A stretch of DNA of 30,756 nucleotides from Candidatus Propionivibrio dominans (GTDB lineage Bacteria > Pseudomonadota > Gammaproteobacteria > Burkholderiales > Rhodocyclaceae), in NCBI GenBank assembly GCA_016709335.1, contig JADJNC010000040.1, positions 1 to 30,756 of the forward strand, read 5' to 3'. Of this stretch, positions 16,829 through 23,812 are shown piece by piece. Below the pieces are notes generated by a model. It made no database searches, was not told the origin of the DNA, and worked only from the letters and a program-made list of their open reading frames with translations. Positions within the stretch are counted from its first letter, which is position 1; each line of letters opens with the position of its first letter. Made by a program: the position numbers and the translations under genes.

Positions 16829-17676
16829 GCGCCGAAGCTGCGCGAGAAGCCCCCGCTCCCTCCGGCACTGGCCGGGATGATGCACATCATGATCGACAGC
16901 GAATCCCTGGCACGACGGATGTCGGGAGGAAACGCTGAAAAAGGCGAGGCACGGTCAATCACGCTTTTGATATAGGCAATCTCCGCTGCCTGATCACCCG
17001 AACGAAGTACGCGGTAGCTTTTCAGCGAGCCGTCCGAATTCAGCGAAATTTCCACCAGCGCCTTGCGCGATCCGCGGACTCTCGGTTCATTCTTGACGAA
17101 GGCCGCACTCCGGTTCATCTTGCGCACAAAGGCATCAAAATACATTTCCAGACTGTACGGTTCGACGAATTTTCCACTGGCCGTCGGCCGACCCAGGGCC
17201 TCGTCTTCACCCTCCTTCGGCCCCAGCTTCCCCAGCTCCCGTGCCATGGCCAGAGCCCGTTGCGATAGATCGCGGGGGTCTGTCGGTCTGGCCTCGGTCG
17301 CCAGTTCGCTAAGGAATTTATTCATGTCCGCCCGCTCGGCATTCGACCACGAGCGATTCGCCCAGATCCCGGAGGGCACACTCAACTTGCGCGGTTCAGA
17401 GGGCTTCCCTGACGATGCCGCCGGTTTCCTGGGCGTACTCTGTGCGGCAGCGGCAGTGCTTGGGGAGGGCTCCGCAGGCCGGGGCGTCGCCGGTTTGGCC
17501 AGGGTGGCGAAGTAACGGGGGCGCGCCGTGCCGCTCGACGTGTCGGGATTGTCTGCCAGCCACGATGACTCGTCGGGCGGGGAGAAATTGATGAAAAGTA
17601 CAGCCGCATGCAGCAGCAGGGAAACAATGACAGCCAGCCCAAGCGAGTAGCGTACGCGCACAACGAAAAATTCCAT
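16810..17676 (-). CDS. TonB-like energy transducer
   Basis: A 288-residue protein with one N-terminal TM (about 11-29) that includes SLLLH, the Ser-x-x-x-His pair TonB uses to contact ExbB/ExbD. A Pro/Ala/Ser-rich periplasmic spacer (about 45-105) follows, then a helical part, then a C-terminal TonB-like domain (about 190-270, ALVEISLNSDGSLKSYRVLR and the later PFSAFPPDI). It would pass proton-motive energy to outer-membrane receptors, but no ExbB, ExbD or receptor gene is nearby. The last 20 residues (Gly/Ser-rich, one Cys) look like a non-domain tail. Convergent with the diguanylate cyclase, overlapping by 19 bases. Confidence 0.85.
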   Translation of the reverse strand: MEFFVVRVRYSLGLAVIVSLLLHAAVLFINFSPPDESSWLADNPDTSSGTARPRYFATLAKPATPRPAEPSPSTAAAAQSTPRKPAASSGKPSEPRKLSVPSGIWANRSWSNAERADMNKFLSELATEARPTDPRDLSQRALAMARELGKLGPKEGEDEALGRPTASGKFVEPYSLEMYFDAFVRKMNRSAAFVKNEPRVRGSRKALVEISLNSDGSLKSYRVLRSGDQAAEIAYIKSVIDRASPFSAFPPDIRRARDSLSIMMCIIPASAGGSGGFSRSFGAQDCAD

Positions 17677-18045
17677 GCCGCGTATTCTATAGATATACCC
17701 GCAACGCGTTGCTGTAATCCCGACAAGCCGACAAGCCGAAGTTTGCTCTTCTGCGGACAGGCCGATCGAGTGTCAGGACGCATAAAATGATCAGCGCCAT
17801 TCGGGCTTTGCCGTACCGGATGGACGTCAGCATGGCGGCCGGCAGCGGATGCGCTGGTGTCCTCGGCTCAAGGTGCCGAGGATTGAAGCGCTGTCCAGGC
17901 AACGCCTGACGTTTCCCTCGTGAGACGGGTCTGAATTTGTCCTCGCTCAGGGATTTCTGGATCAAAACAGACATTGACCGGGTTGTGTCGGACGTGGATA
18001 CTTAAGCCTGAAACGTTGACATTGCTATCCTTCCAGGAGAACGAG
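17677..18045. other. Divergent intergenic region with a stem-loop
   Basis: A 369-base gap between two divergent genes, so both promoters should lie here. A perfect 7-bp stem, CCTCGGC (17861-17867) with GCCGAGG (17875-17881) over a 7-base loop, has no U tract and is therefore not a standard terminator. A short open frame at the left (17687-17974 minus) has no family likeness. No clear promoter hexamers. Confidence 0.5.
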
Positions 18046-18561
18046 ATGAAGATAAAGCGAATCTATTTCATGGTGCCGAACGCCGACGTGGCCAGAATGA
18101 TCGTGAACGAGTTGCTGCTGGCGCGCGTCGACGAGCATCACATGCACATCCTGGCCAAGGAGGGCACTGATATGCATGAGCTGCCTGAGGCCACGCTGAT
18201 GCAGAAATCCGATTTCGTCCCGGCAGTCCAGCGCGGACTCGCCCTGGGCGGGGGTATCGGTACGCTGGCCGGGCTGGTTGCCGTAGCGGTGGCGCCCGGT
18301 GCCGCCGTGATCGCCGGAGGCGTCCTTCTTGCCTCCAGCCTTACCGGAGCGGGAGTCGGTGCCTGGTTGAGCGGCATGATAGGACTCAGCGTCGACAATA
18401 CCCGGCACACGCAGTTCGAGGCAGCGATCGAGAGAGGCGAGATTCTGATGATGATCGACGTACCGATATCGCGCGTCGAGGAGATCGACGAACTGGTCAA
18501 GTCGCACCACCCGGAAGCCGCACTGGAAGGCACCGACCCGTGTATTCCGGCGTTTCCGTAA
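18046..18561 (+). CDS. Glycine-rich membrane protein, DUF1269-like
   Basis: A 171-residue protein. Residues 1-60 resemble the ferredoxin-like N-terminus of proteins annotated as DUF1269 or general-stress membrane proteins (KRIYFMVPNADVARMIVNEL). Residues about 65-110 form a Gly/Ala-rich double hydrophobic hairpin (LALGGGIGTLAGLVAVAVAP and GVLLASSLTGAGVGAWLSG) of the glycine-zipper kind. The C-terminus repeats a soluble alpha/beta pattern (GEILMMIDVPISRVEEIDEL). AGGAGA lies 8 bases before ATG 18046 and decides against the longer frame from 17974. Function unknown; likely inner membrane. Confidence 0.75.
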   Translation: MKIKRIYFMVPNADVARMIVNELLLARVDEHHMHILAKEGTDMHELPEATLMQKSDFVPAVQRGLALGGGIGTLAGLVAVAVAPGAAVIAGGVLLASSLTGAGVGAWLSGMIGLSVDNTRHTQFEAAIERGEILMMIDVPISRVEEIDELVKSHHPEAALEGTDPCIPAFP

Positions 18562-18643
18562 GCGGCGCGGAGCAGGCGGCCAGCGGCGACAACAGGGTAA
18601 ATTTGTTCTGAGCATCCACCGTGGCCCGAAGCCAGGCTTCTCG

Positions 18644-18691
18644 CTCATTTCGGCACAAGCCGTAATCCAGATTCGTCTGTCTGATCAAGAG
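18644..18691 (+). repeat. REP-like repeat, degenerate copy C
   Basis: The segment TCATTTCGGCACAAGCCGTA followed by ATCCAG matches the conserved core of copies A and B with a few changes, and the tail CTGTCTGATCAA resembles the spacer of the paired copy. It lies in the gap before the TAXI remnant. Confidence 0.6.
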
Positions 18692-18746
18692 TTTGCCGTC
18701 TGCCGAGACGTTTCGAAGCTCAAGAACAGTTTAATCATTGCGGCAA

Positions 18747-19285
18747 TCACCCGCCAGGAACCAGGTCTTGAGTGAGTTTTCGCCGGCGATCGAAAATCTG
18801 GCGAATATGCGAAATGATTACCGCGACGCCGCTAATCCGGTCCGGCGCGATCTTTTCGTGAACAAAGCGTTCAAGCAGCCATCCCGACAGCGTATCAAGC
18901 TCTTCCTCGATGGCGTCCAGTTGATCGAGGGGAACCGATCTGGCCTCGCGCATCATGGCCGGCAGTCGCGCCAGATTCTGTTGTGTCAGCACCTCGTCAG
19001 GCCGATGTTTGCGCCAATAGCCGTTAACCCAAAGCGCGAAGGAACCCAGAATGTCGCCGATGATCGAAAGATTGAAAAGCTGACTCATCGCCTGATCGAA
19101 AAGACTTTCCTGAGTTCCGTCAAGGTAGGCGGCGGCACCCGGATTCACGCGCAGAACGCTTTTTTATCCGTGTCCGGCGCTTCAATCTGCCCCGCACCCG
19201 GCACATAGCTCGCAGCAAGCTTGGCGCGGGTCGCCAGCAGCAGGCGCGTCAGTTCTCCGGCGACGTCGTTCAAATTGCATAGCGA
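18747..19285 (-). pseudogene. C-terminal remnant of a TAXI-family TRAP transporter binding protein
   Basis: The open part (18747-19148, 133 codons) begins NPGAAAYLDGTQESL, includes a TM (SIIGDILGSFALWVNGYW) and ends in a charged helical tail. This pattern, preceded by EAPDTDK, is typical of the C-terminus of membrane-anchored TAXI substrate-binding proteins. The EAPDTDKK part sits just upstream in another frame (down from 19285); adding one A to the A6 run at 19160-19165 (coding strand) joins the two as DKKSVLRVNPG. Further upstream, a stop at 19286-19288 and no more homology show that the N-terminal binding domain (about 300 residues) is missing. So this is a 5'-truncated, frameshifted fragment; the DNA from 19286 to 19558 contains nothing recognisable. 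Confidence 0.7.
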
Positions 19286-19558
19286 TTAAACATCGTAAAC
19301 ATCCCTGTTCATAAAAAAGTGCTCGGGTGATGGTGTGCAGGCCGTCATGAATCGAACGCTCGACCCGGCACCGGGGAAGCTCCATTTCCTGCCGCATGGC
19401 GGACTACCGCCAGCAGTACTACTTGGGAATCATGTCACGGTCCATGTGTGTTGGTGATCGTCGGGATACCTGACCGTCAGGGCATGCCCACGCCAGACCT
19501 GATGCCCATGTAGCGCGAGCCTGATTTTTTTGTTATAAACAGACCCTTTCAAGGAGCA

Positions 19559-20392
19559 ATGATGACTACACCACGAATTGTTGAACGTAGCAGAACAACC
19601 CGCCTGCTTCCTGTTGCCGCCCTGGCCGGCTGCGCCTTCCTCACCGGTTGCGCGGGCGACAGCGCCATCATGGGCAGCGGCACGAACATCACCGCGACCG
19701 ACAAGGCGCGTCTGACTCAAAGCGGTTTCCTGACCGACTACGCGCGCCTGAAACCGACGCCGTGGGGAGACGGGATCGAGTGCTGGCGCGCGCCCAACCT
19801 TGATGCCAAAAGCTTCGACAAGGTGCTGGTCTCGCGCATCGTCGTCTCGCTGGCGCCGTCCAAAGACAAGAACGCCGAACAGATGATCGACCCCAGCGAC
19901 CTCAAAACGCTCACCGACTATTTCCATAACTCACTGGACAAGGCGCTGAAGCCGCAGATGAAGATCGTCGACAAAGCGGGTCCCGGAGTGGTGGTCATCC
20001 GTATCGCACTGACCGATCTGGTGCCGACCAAAGTCACCGACAGCCTTGCCGGCACACTGATTCCTTACGCCTTCATCGCCGAAGCGGGTTCGGGCGTTGC
20101 CACCGGCCGCCCGGCGGGTTCCACCCCGTACATGGGTGAAACCGGCATGGAGATGCAGTTCCGCGATGGCGCAACGGGCGCCATCCTCGCCGAGTGCAGG
20201 GACACCCAGATCGGTCGCAAGTACGCCGCCGACGTAAATGCCGGCGCAGTCGGCGCAGCCCAGACCTGGGCCGGCGGCTACCTGAACTCGTTCCAGGCCT
20301 GGTCGTATGCCAAGAATGCCTTCGATAAATGGTCCTTGCTTGTTGCCGAGCGCTTTGCCAAATTGCGCGGCGTCACGCCCCCGGCACAGTAA
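19559..20392 (+). CDS. DUF3313-family outer-membrane lipoprotein candidate
   Basis: A 277-residue protein with a lipoprotein signal: basic start, hydrophobic stretch and two possible lipoboxes, LAGC (Cys25) and LTGC (Cys31); the second is followed by Ala-Gly-Asp. The mature part follows the DUF3313 pattern (SGFLTDYARLKPTPWGDGI near 52-70, VVVIRIALTDLVPTK, then a Gly/Thr-rich region). Family role unknown, periplasmic side of the envelope. AAGGAG lies 3-6 bases before two adjacent ATGs; the second (19562) is equally likely. The PLD-like gene follows 137 bases later in the same direction, across two hairpins. Confidence 0.88.
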   Translation: MMTTPRIVERSRTTRLLPVAALAGCAFLTGCAGDSAIMGSGTNITATDKARLTQSGFLTDYARLKPTPWGDGIECWRAPNLDAKSFDKVLVSRIVVSLAPSKDKNAEQMIDPSDLKTLTDYFHNSLDKALKPQMKIVDKAGPGVVVIRIALTDLVPTKVTDSLAGTLIPYAFIAEAGSGVATGRPAGSTPYMGETGMEMQFRDGATGAILAECRDTQIGRKYAADVNAGAVGAAQTWAGGYLNSFQAWSYAKNAFDKWSLLVAERFAKLRGVTPPAQ

Positions 20393-20412
20393 GCGCCTGC
20401 CGGACAGTAGAT

Positions 20413-20489
20413 GATTGCGCAGTAAAGCCGCTACGCAATCGTCGCTGCCGGTCTGGCCTCCCGCCGCGCCGCCTTTGCCGGGCGGGAGG
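20413..20489 (+). other. Two consecutive RNA hairpins between DUF3313 and PLD-like genes
   Basis: Stem 1: GATTGCG (20413-20419) with CGCAATC (20434-20440). Stem 2: CCTCCCGCC (20457-20465) with GGCGGGAGG (20481-20489), a perfect 9-bp GC-rich stem. Neither has a following U run, so a simple terminator is unlikely; a processing or stability element in a shared transcript, or a rho-dependent pause, would fit. Confidence 0.5.
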
Positions 20490-20529
20490 AGGCCCGACGC
20501 TGTTGTAACCACTCTCGGAGTAAAGTCAT

Positions 20530-21477
20530 ATGCACCGTTCACTGATTGTCTTGCCTGACGACACCGTCCAGCCCTTCGTCGATGCCATCGCCGCAGCGAA
20601 GAAGTCGCTACGCATCAAGATCTTCCTTTTCTCGGATCCGACGCTGCTGGCGGCGGTGATCGCCGCCCAGCAGCGCGGCGTCAAGGTGCGGGTGATGCTT
20701 AACCCGGCGCGACGCAGCGGCGAAGTCGAAAACGAGGCGCCGCGCGCGACTCTGCTGGCCGCCGGTGTCGAAGTGATCGACAGCAATCCGGATTTCGACA
20801 TCACCCATGAAAAATCCCTGGTGGTGGACGACGAGACTGCCTACATCCAGTCGCTCAACTGGGAAACCAAAAACCTGACGGTGACACGCGATTACGCCGT
20901 GGTGACCTCGCACCGGCACGAGGTCGACGAGATCGTCGAGTGCTTTGAAGCCGACTGGAACCGACAGCCCTTCAATCCTGGCGAGAACTCGCATCTGGTA
21001 TGGTGCAACCTCAACGGGCGCAACCGGGTGGCGCGCTTCATCGACTCGGCGCAGGAAACCCTGTTCCTCGAAAACGAGCGCTACCAGGACGAAGTCATCA
21101 TCGAGCACCTGGTGCGTGCCACACGACGCGGCGTCAAGATAAGGGTGCTGGCGCGCCCCGCCCACACCCTCAAGAAGGGGAAACTGGTCGAGGGCATCGA
21201 GGGACTGCGCATCCTGCAGGATCTGGGGGCCAAGGTGCACAAGCTCAAGGGGCTCAAACTGCACGCCAAGATGATGCTGGCCGACGGCAAGCACTGCATT
21301 ATTGGTTCGATCAATCTCGCCCCCGGCAGTTTCGATACCCGGCGCGAACTGGCCATCGAAGTCCACGACGAAGCAGTCGTCAAGCGCGCCGAGCAGATTG
21401 CCGAACACGACTGGATGCATTCGCACCCGCTGGATCTCTCGGATGAGGGACTGCTCGCAGAATTCGAAAAGGACTAA
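20530..21477 (+). CDS. Phospholipase-D-superfamily protein (cardiolipin-synthase-like)
   Basis: A 315-residue soluble protein with two HKD motifs, each as H-x-K-x4-D: His93/Lys95/Asp100 in THEKSLVVD and His245/Lys247/Asp252 in LHAKMMLAD, each followed by the usual GS-x-N or S-x-N turn (QSLNWETKN, IGSINLAPG). PLD enzymes use a phosphohistidine intermediate for phospholipid or nucleic-acid phosphodiesters. It lacks the N-terminal TMs of classic cardiolipin synthase. GGAG lies about 9 bases before ATG 20530. The frame ends with TAA at 21475-21477, but coding-looking sequence continues in frame to a TGA at 21568-21570, encoding about 30 more residues with a His-rich end (ENHGHHNHNGHKGHSGN). The true protein may therefore be longer. 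Confidence 0.9.
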   Translation: MHRSLIVLPDDTVQPFVDAIAAAKKSLRIKIFLFSDPTLLAAVIAAQQRGVKVRVMLNPARRSGEVENEAPRATLLAAGVEVIDSNPDFDITHEKSLVVDDETAYIQSLNWETKNLTVTRDYAVVTSHRHEVDEIVECFEADWNRQPFNPGENSHLVWCNLNGRNRVARFIDSAQETLFLENERYQDEVIIEHLVRATRRGVKIRVLARPAHTLKKGKLVEGIEGLRILQDLGAKVHKLKGLKLHAKMMLADGKHCIIGSINLAPGSFDTRRELAIEVHDEAVVKRAEQIAEHDWMHSHPLDLSDEGLLAEFEKD

Positions 21478-21642
21478 GCCGAGGTGGCCGAGATTCTGGC
21501 CCTGGACACCGGCAAGGAGAATCACGGGCACCACAATCATAACGGCCACAAAGGGCATAGCGGAAACTGAGCGGGAATTGACCTGCGCTTTGATTGGGAT
21601 AGAGGACGAACGGGGCGCCAGACATGCTGCGTCAGCCTGCTC

Positions 21643-21663
21643 AGAGGACAGAGGACAGAGGAC
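21643..21663 (+). repeat. Three tandem copies of a 7-bp unit (AGAGGAC)
   Basis: AGAGGAC is repeated three times without interruption, directly before the 118-bp intergenic repeat. It may be a variable short tandem tract. Confidence 0.9.
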
Positions 21664-21780
21664 AATATCGTACGCCCTCATCCCCGGCCCTTCTCCCGCA
21701 GGGAGAAGGGTGCACCCCCCCTCGCCCTGTGGGAGAGGGTTGGGGTGAGGGCCAAACACTCACCAAACCTGATGTTGCGG
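21663..21780 (+). repeat. 118-bp intergenic repeat with terminal inverted ends, copy 1
   Basis: Starts CAATATCGTACGCCCTCATC and ends CCTGATGTTGCGG. Its core is bounded by CCCTCATCCCC and GGGGTGAGGG, which are inverted repeats, and includes an internal hairpin (CCCTTCTCCC / GGGAGAAGGG). A close copy in the same orientation lies at 26999-27114. No ORF inside; the structure resembles a small non-autonomous or palindromic element. The gap 21571-21866 otherwise holds no gene. Confidence 0.9.
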
Positions 21781-21866
21781 ATGTCACGCTTGCTTGCGGT
21801 TTCCTGGATCATGCACTTTCTTCGGCGAACTTTCCCTTGAAGTCATACCCCATAGTCATCGCACGG

Positions 21867-22385
21867 ATGCTGGCTTTTTTTCTGGCCATTCTGGCGGTGC
21901 ACTGGATCGACAGTTTTGTCCCCCTGTATTTCGTAGTCATGGCGGGTGCTGCCGGCATCATGCTGCTCAGCCTGGTGACAAGCATTCCGGGTTGCCGGTT
22001 CCTGGCGACGCTAGCAACCTCAGATCGTCTGGCGATCTGGATTGTTCTGGTTGTCCTGACCGTGATCGGCTATTTGCACAATGTAAACCTCTGGGTGGGC
22101 GACGGTTTTTTTCACCGTCCGCAGGATATTTCGCTGTGGAAAACCGAGTTGATTCTCGGCGTCTCGCTCGCGGCCCCGCTGGCACACTGGCTGGCTGGTT
22201 TGCTGGTGCCGCAAATGATCTCGATGAACGGCCAGCGCTTCGCCACCGAATTTGCGCTCTATGTCAATTTCTCCGGCATCGCCCTGGTCCTGTGGACGGG
22301 CGAAGCCGCGCTGTCGATGCTGACACTGGGCGCGGCGCTCACTTTGATGGTGCTCGCCGAACTGACGCTTTACGCCAGTCGGTGA
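21867..22385 (+). CDS. Small polytopic membrane protein of unknown function
   Basis: A 172-residue protein with about five hydrophobic segments (1-16, 20-42, 55-72, 95-115, 128-165). I recognise no family and no conserved polar motif beyond HNVNLWVGDGFFHRP in a loop near 74-88. A longer frame from 21624 would translate the intergenic repeat and is rejected. ATG 21867 fits the first hydrophobic segment but has no clear ribosome-binding site, so the start is uncertain (a GTC/ATC region just upstream is also open). Confidence 0.6.
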   Translation: MLAFFLAILAVHWIDSFVPLYFVVMAGAAGIMLLSLVTSIPGCRFLATLATSDRLAIWIVLVVLTVIGYLHNVNLWVGDGFFHRPQDISLWKTELILGVSLAAPLAHWLAGLLVPQMISMNGQRFATEFALYVNFSGIALVLWTGEAALSMLTLGAALTLMVLAELTLYASR

Positions 22386-22448
22386 GTTGCAGAACCAGTA
22401 ATACGGCGGAGAACGGTAGCCAAAACCGCGAAACTTTTGGATGCGGCC

Positions 22449-22790
22449 TTAATCCGGTGAGAGGGCCGGGTCAGGTCGGGTGTAGTCCAGCGAGCGGACT
22501 GGCGGCGGATCGGTCTGTTCCGGCGAGAGAGCTGCGTCAGGACGGGTGTAACCCAGTGATCGGACGGGCGGTGGATCGGTCTGATCAGGCGAGAGAGCCT
22601 TGTCAGGCCGGGTGTAGCCCAGTGAACGGACGGGCGGTGGATCGGTCTGATCAGGCGAGAGAGCCGGGTCGGGCTTGATCGAATCATCCGGGAAAATTTC
22701 CGACTGCGCCACGGCAAAGGATGAAAGCAGACAAAACAGCAGGCCGCAGATGGTGGCACTCGCAAAGCGGCGAGTTGAAGTTTTCTTCAT
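22449..22790 (-). CDS. Secreted proline-rich protein made of 22-residue tandem repeats
   Basis: A 113-residue protein. ATG 22790 has GGAGGA about 7 bases upstream, which decides against the longer frame. Residues 1-28 are a Sec signal peptide (KKTSTRRF, hydrophobic core, cleavage near AVA|QS). The mature protein is short: SEIFPDDSIKP, then 3 full and one partial copies of the unit ALSPDQTDPPPVRSLGYTRP plus two more residues. Variation between copies is small (D/E, G/D, K/A/P). No cysteine, no TM and no family recognised. It could be a periplasmic or surface spacer protein, or bind a partner through repeated Pro/Tyr motifs. Stop is TAA at the left end. Confidence 0.75.
   Translation of the reverse strand: MKKTSTRRFASATICGLLFCLLSSFAVAQSEIFPDDSIKPDPALSPDQTDPPPVRSLGYTRPDKALSPDQTDPPPVRSLGYTRPDAALSPEQTDPPPVRSLDYTRPDPALSPD
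22457..22675. repeat. 66-bp tandem repeat array, 3.3 copies, coding
   Basis: Units at 22457-22522, 22523-22588, 22589-22654 and a partial unit 22655-22675. Units 2 and 3 are almost identical at DNA level, unit 1 (3' end of the gene) is more divergent. The period is exactly 22 codons, so copy number can change without frameshift. Confidence 0.95.
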
Positions 22791-23149
22791 TGATCGTCCT
22801 CCTCTAAACAGGGCTATTGAAAATACCGCTTGATCCAGGCACCGCAGCCTGGACATCAAGTCCGTGATGCGGCTGCACTCGACATGCTTGATGAGTCTAT
22901 CACCATTTTTCAGGCACTCCTTACGCTAATAACTTGACAGCACTGGCCACAGCAATACACTGCGATTTTAAGGATTATGCTGTACTGCGCTGGACTGTAT
23001 TGTCTGATCCAGAAAGATGTCGACCCGTTCATGTATCCACAGACAAGCAGCTTGCAGTTTTATCCGACCATGCGTCGATAAACGGTTTGTATGTGATCAT
23101 CAACGCTGGGAAGTCGAGCCCTTTGATTCTTTGATTTCAAACTACCATC
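22791..23149. other. AT-richer divergent intergenic region
   Basis: A 359-base gap between the minus-strand repeat-protein gene and the plus-strand pore-like gene. An open frame at 22934-23134 plus has no family likeness. Composition is lower in GC than the flanking genes. It contains a candidate promoter, listed separately. Confidence 0.5.
22934..22961 (+). promoter_or_regulatory. Candidate sigma-70 promoter
   Basis: Consensus -35 TTGACA (22934-22939), 16-base spacer, then TACACT (22956-22961), which matches the -10 consensus at four of six positions. It points to the pore-like gene starting about 190 bases downstream. By inspection only. Confidence 0.3.
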
Positions 23150-23734
23150 GTGACCGAGACAACCCATACACCTGACGCGCTGCCGCAGGCTGAAGCGACG
23201 GCGAAGGCCAAGCTGTCCAGCCTGCAGGCCGACTTGGGTGAGAGCGTTTTGGCGCAGGCACTACCTGTACCCGACCTGGCATTTGGTGGCGCGATGCTGC
23301 TTCTGGTCATCATGTTCCACGCCGTCTGGATGCGCTCAATTTCCAGCACGGTGCTCAAGCGGTTCATCGTCATCCAGTCACGACCCGCGCTGTGGCGGGC
23401 AGACGTGGTATTCGCCATGACGGTATTGGCGTTGCTCGCTGTGCATCTGGCCGAGGTGTTTCTCTGGTCGTCGGCTTTGGTTGCCGGTAACATCGTCTAT
23501 GGCTGGGCAAGGGCGGCCTATTTCGCAGCCAATTGTTACACGGCGCTCGGCGAGCCGTTCTCATTGCCGCCTGCGTGGCGCATGTTGCCGCCGATCATCG
23601 CCATCTCCGGCATCTTCACTTTCGCCTGGACGGCCAGCGTGCTGGTCGATTTCGTGTCGCGTTACAACACGCTGCGTGCGGACATTCTGGCTCGGCGCCA
23701 CAAGCCGCCGGATGCTCGCAAGAACTCTCCGTAA
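23150..23734 (+). CDS. Second pore-like membrane protein, ion-channel type with non-canonical filter
   Basis: A 194-residue protein. An acidic/Ala N-terminal region of about 40 residues precedes a TM near 44-60, a basic loop (KRFIVIQSRPALWR), a TM near 85-115, a pore-loop-like stretch NCYTALGEP at 128-136, and a TM near 146-170, with a basic C-terminus. The layout matches the protein at 3407-3850, and the two share loop and helix residues (YT-x-x-G-x-P; F-x-W in the last helix; His then Val then Trp in the middle helix). K+ selectivity is not supported since no GYG is present. The start is a GTG at 23150 without a good ribosome-binding site. Convergent with the export operon. Confidence 0.7.
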   Translation: MTETTHTPDALPQAEATAKAKLSSLQADLGESVLAQALPVPDLAFGGAMLLLVIMFHAVWMRSISSTVLKRFIVIQSRPALWRADVVFAMTVLALLAVHLAEVFLWSSALVAGNIVYGWARAAYFAANCYTALGEPFSLPPAWRMLPPIIAISGIFTFAWTASVLVDFVSRYNTLRADILARRHKPPDARKNSP

Positions 23735-23812
23735 TGCTCTGTGGCCTCAGTGATGACTTAATAAATGCCTGAGTCGAGATCAACAGCGTCCAGCATAAGC
23801 TTCCACAATATC

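Noticed and set aside
120..21477. TAA reassigned as a sense codon (in-frame TAA in the RNB and PLD-like genes)
   Set aside because: Other genes here, such as the YqiA-like esterase, the adhesin-E-like protein and the DUF3313 lipoprotein, end properly at TAA, so reassignment is not supported.
20608..21759. Minus-strand ORF of 383 codons
   Set aside because: Antisense to the PLD-like gene and the 118-bp repeat; no conserved motif.
21624..21866. N-terminal extension of the membrane protein at 21867
   Set aside because: It would translate the AGAGGAC tract and the intergenic repeat, so the later ATG is preferred.
22457..22675. CRISPR-like array
   Set aside because: The repeats are contiguous 66-bp coding units with no spacers.
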